From Oscillospiraceae bacterium UBA1230 (GTDB lineage: Bacteria; Bacillota; Clostridia; Oscillospirales; Oscillospiraceae), in assembly GCA_002309395.1 (NCBI GenBank), contig DBWU01000036.1:26421-39478 (forward strand): DNA of 13,058 nucleotides. Direction: 5' to 3'. The notes below the pieces were generated by a model. The model ran no database searches. It was not told the origin of the DNA and worked only from the letters and a program-made list of their open reading frames with translations. Of the stretch, positions 12,943 to 13,058 are shown one piece after another. Each line of letters begins with the position of its first letter. Position 1 is the first letter of the stretch. The position numbers and the translations under genes were made by a program.

Positions 12943-13058
12943 ATGTATACGCAGGAGATCACTGTAAACAACGAAGTCGGTCTGCACGCCAGACCCGCTA
13001 CTTACTTTATCCAGAAGGCTAACGAGTTCAAAAGCGGCATCTGGGTCGAGAAGGAAGA
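12943..13058 (+). CDS. ptsH: HPr family phosphocarrier protein (partial, C-terminus beyond right edge)
   Basis: The first 38 codons of an HPr-like protein (family length about 85-90), cut by the window end. The sequence MYTQEITVNNEVGLHARPAT contains the active-site histidine H15 in GLHARPA, with R17 stabilising the phosphohistidine, followed by the first helix FIQKANEFKSG and the strand IWVEKE. HPr carries phosphate from enzyme I to sugar-specific EIIA proteins of the phosphotransferase system in the cytoplasm; the Ser-46 regulatory site lies outside the window, so HPr and the regulatory paralogue Crh cannot be told apart except that H15 favours a working HPr. The start is ATG 12943, with AGGAG (12928-12932) 10 nt upstream. 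A second ATG at 12938 is in another frame. Confidence 0.93.
   Translation, partial: MYTQEITVNNEVGLHARPATYFIQKANEFKSGIWVEKE

Noticed and set aside
1..13058. CRISPR array, insertion sequence, prophage or defence system
   Set aside because: There are no direct-repeat arrays, transposase or integrase motifs, terminal inverted repeats or nuclease/toxin pairs. The region is mainly conserved core genome.

Overview
The window is GC-rich, densely packed chromosomal DNA from an endospore-forming Gram-positive bacterium, most likely class Clostridia and plausibly the Oscillospiraceae group. Evidence for this is the presence of SpoIIID, a YlbJ-like membrane protein, YqfC and YqfD (all sporulation proteins), strong AGGAGG-type ribosome binding sites, frequent GTG/TTG starts, and the Firmicutes-type gene order yqfC-yqfD-phoH-ybeY-era-yqzL-recO. 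No mobile element, CRISPR array, tRNA or rRNA was seen. The taxonomic call is inference from gene content and style, not from a database search.

Layout. 1-1635 (minus): a lipoprotein with four DxDGDG-type (FG-GAP/VCBS-like) repeats, followed 12 nt later by a response regulator that runs off the left edge. 1759-2045 (plus): a monocistronic 60-residue orphan protein with a near-consensus sigma-A promoter and a terminator. 2048-2305 (minus): spoIIID, convergent with the orphan and sharing its terminator. 2306-2615: a 310-base gap holding a candidate sigma-E-like promoter for spoIIID and a sigma-A promoter with a structured leader of about 160 nt. 2616-4497 (plus): a class I/II PLP aminotransferase overlapping a DUF2461 gene, ending in a strong terminator. 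4547-5440 (minus): the YlbJ-like gene. 5541-12780 (plus): eight closely packed genes, yqfC, yqfD, phoH, ybeY, era, yqzL, recO and mutS2. 12853-13058 (plus): a new sigma-A promoter and the start of an HPr gene that runs off the right edge.

How the genes fit together. yqfC/yqfD (and, divergently, ylbJ) belong to the mother-cell sporulation programme. phoH, ybeY and era concern RNA turnover and small-subunit maturation. recO acts in recombination repair, and mutS2 in DNA processing and/or rescue of collided ribosomes. Compared with Bacillus subtilis the cluster is compact: pgpH, dgkA and cdd are absent, and mutS2 is joined directly behind recO. Several start sites were corrected from the longest open frame on the basis of ribosome binding sites: phoH (TTG 7060), ybeY (GTG 8024), recO (GTG 9628), the aminotransferase (ATG 2616) and the orphan (ATG 1818).

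The window is mostly conserved core genome. The least explained parts are the lipoprotein/response-regulator pair, the 60-residue orphan, the structured leader of the aminotransferase gene, the mirror-like ylbJ/yqfC intergenic region, and a candidate promoter inside yqfD.
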